Source: Eutreptiella sp. 'Long Island Sound 2002' (Eukaryota > Euglenozoa > Euglenophyceae > Eutreptiales > Eutreptiaceae). Taken from it: DNA of 64,000 nucleotides. The DNA is taken from contig OZ038378.1 in the NCBI GenBank assembly GCA_964036045.1, forward strand, positions 18,919,348 to 18,983,347, written 5' to 3'. The notes below the pieces were generated by a model. The model saw only the letters and a program-made list of their open reading frames with translations. It was not told the origin of the DNA and searched no databases. Position numbers and translations under genes: made by a program. Numbering within the stretch: position 1 is the first letter of the stretch; each line of letters starts with the position of its first letter. Positions 63,401 through 64,000 of this stretch are shown here, piece by piece.

Positions 63401-64000
63401 TACACCACTTTACACGGGCCTTACACCACTTTACACGGGCCTTACACCACTTTACACGGCCCTTACACCACTTTACACGGGCCTTACACCACTTTACACG
63501 GGCCTTAAACCACTTTACACGGGCCTTACACCACTTTACACGGGCCTTACACCACTTTACAGGGCCCTTACACCATTTTACACGTGCCTTACACCACTTT
63601 ACACGGGCCTGACACCACTGTACACGGACCTTACACCACTTTACACGGGCCTTACACCACTTTACACGGGCCTTACACCACTTTACACGGGCCTTACACC
63701 ACTTTACACGGGCCTTACACCACTTTACACGGGCCTGACACCACTTTACACGGACCTTACACCACTTTACACCGGCCTTACACCACTTTACACGGGCCTT
63801 ACACCACTTTACACGGGCCTTACACCATTTTACACGGGCCTTAAACCACTTTACACGGGCCTTACACCAGTTTACAAGGATCCATAGAGTGATCCATAGA
63901 GTGATCCATAGAGTGATCCATAGAGTGATCCATAGAGTGATCCATAGAGTGATCCATAGAGTGATCCATAGAGTGATCCATGGAGTGATCCGTAGAGTGA
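57421..64000 (+). repeat. Composite satellite, segment 7 (runs off the window)
   Basis: B blocks lie at 57421-57809, 58482-58942, 59174-59526, 60199-60659, 60891-61339, 62033-62469, 62701-63185 and a partial one from 63879 to the window end. A blocks between are whole multiples of 21 bp, with 231 bp occurring at 58943-59173, 60660-60890 and 62470-62700. The stretch 57810-59173 is repeated at 59527-60890 (offset 1,717 bp), sharing rare units such as GATCCAAAGAGT and GAGCCATAGAGT. The ACAAGGATCC entry occurs at 63879. No gene is visible. Confidence 0.97.

Noticed and set aside
1-64000. Telomeric repeats
   Set aside because: Neither unit resembles TTAGGG-type repeats. The CTTAGG at the transposon end occurs only once per TIR.

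Overview
This is a eukaryotic window. About 57.7 kb of the 64 kb is composite satellite DNA, and one 6,291-bp DNA transposon (34923-41213) sits inside it. The evidence for a eukaryote is a set of short spliceosomal introns in the transposon, with GTATGT or GTGTGT donors and pyrimidine-rich TTTGCAG-type acceptors, 71-74 nt long. Nothing in the sequence fixes the lineage. I see no rRNA, tRNA, CRISPR array or ordinary host gene.

Satellite (1-34922 and 41214-64000). Two unrelated short units alternate in one orientation. Unit A is 21 bp (GGCCTTACACCACTTTACAC plus one G). Unit B is 12 bp (GATCCATAGAGT). They form 62 B blocks separated by A blocks. By coordinate arithmetic every complete A block is a multiple of 21 bp and every complete B block is 12n+5 bp, with only two exceptions (a 1-nt loss near 27422 and a 9-bp loss near 54563). 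The A-to-B junction always forms GGATCC. The B-to-A junction is ACAGTGATCC then GGCCTTACAC, or CCGTGATCC in one block. Variant units occur in a fixed order inside blocks, and blocks are duplicated as higher-order repeats (about 2,359, 944, 2,427 and 1,717 bp periods). The long open frames here (runs of MDHS, VIHR, YTTLHGP, HHFTRAL) exist only because 12 and 21 are multiples of three. They are not genes.

Transposon (34923-41213). It has perfect 29-bp terminal inverted repeats and a 5-bp target duplication (TTACA). Removing it with one TTACA copy restores an A block of exactly 32 units, and intact empty versions of the same site exist elsewhere in the array. All recognisable genes are on the minus strand. 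Gene 1 (40325-38442) is an intronless 627-aa protein, the best transposase candidate. Gene 2 (38206-35423) is modelled as five exons totalling 2,499 nt (833 codons). It has a ParB/sulfiredoxin-like motif (GDYWCVSGQHSVEA) and a lysine-rich/acidic tail, but carries an in-frame TAG in exon 1 and a GG instead of GT at the fourth donor.

The most unusual signal is a 16-22-bp perfect palindrome (core GCGCGAGGCCTCGCGC). It occurs ten times in the transposon, always outside inferred coding exons: three introns, the inter-gene gap and both flanks. A ParB-like protein encoded beside dispersed parS-like palindromes suggests a protein/site pair belonging to the element. That pairing is inference.
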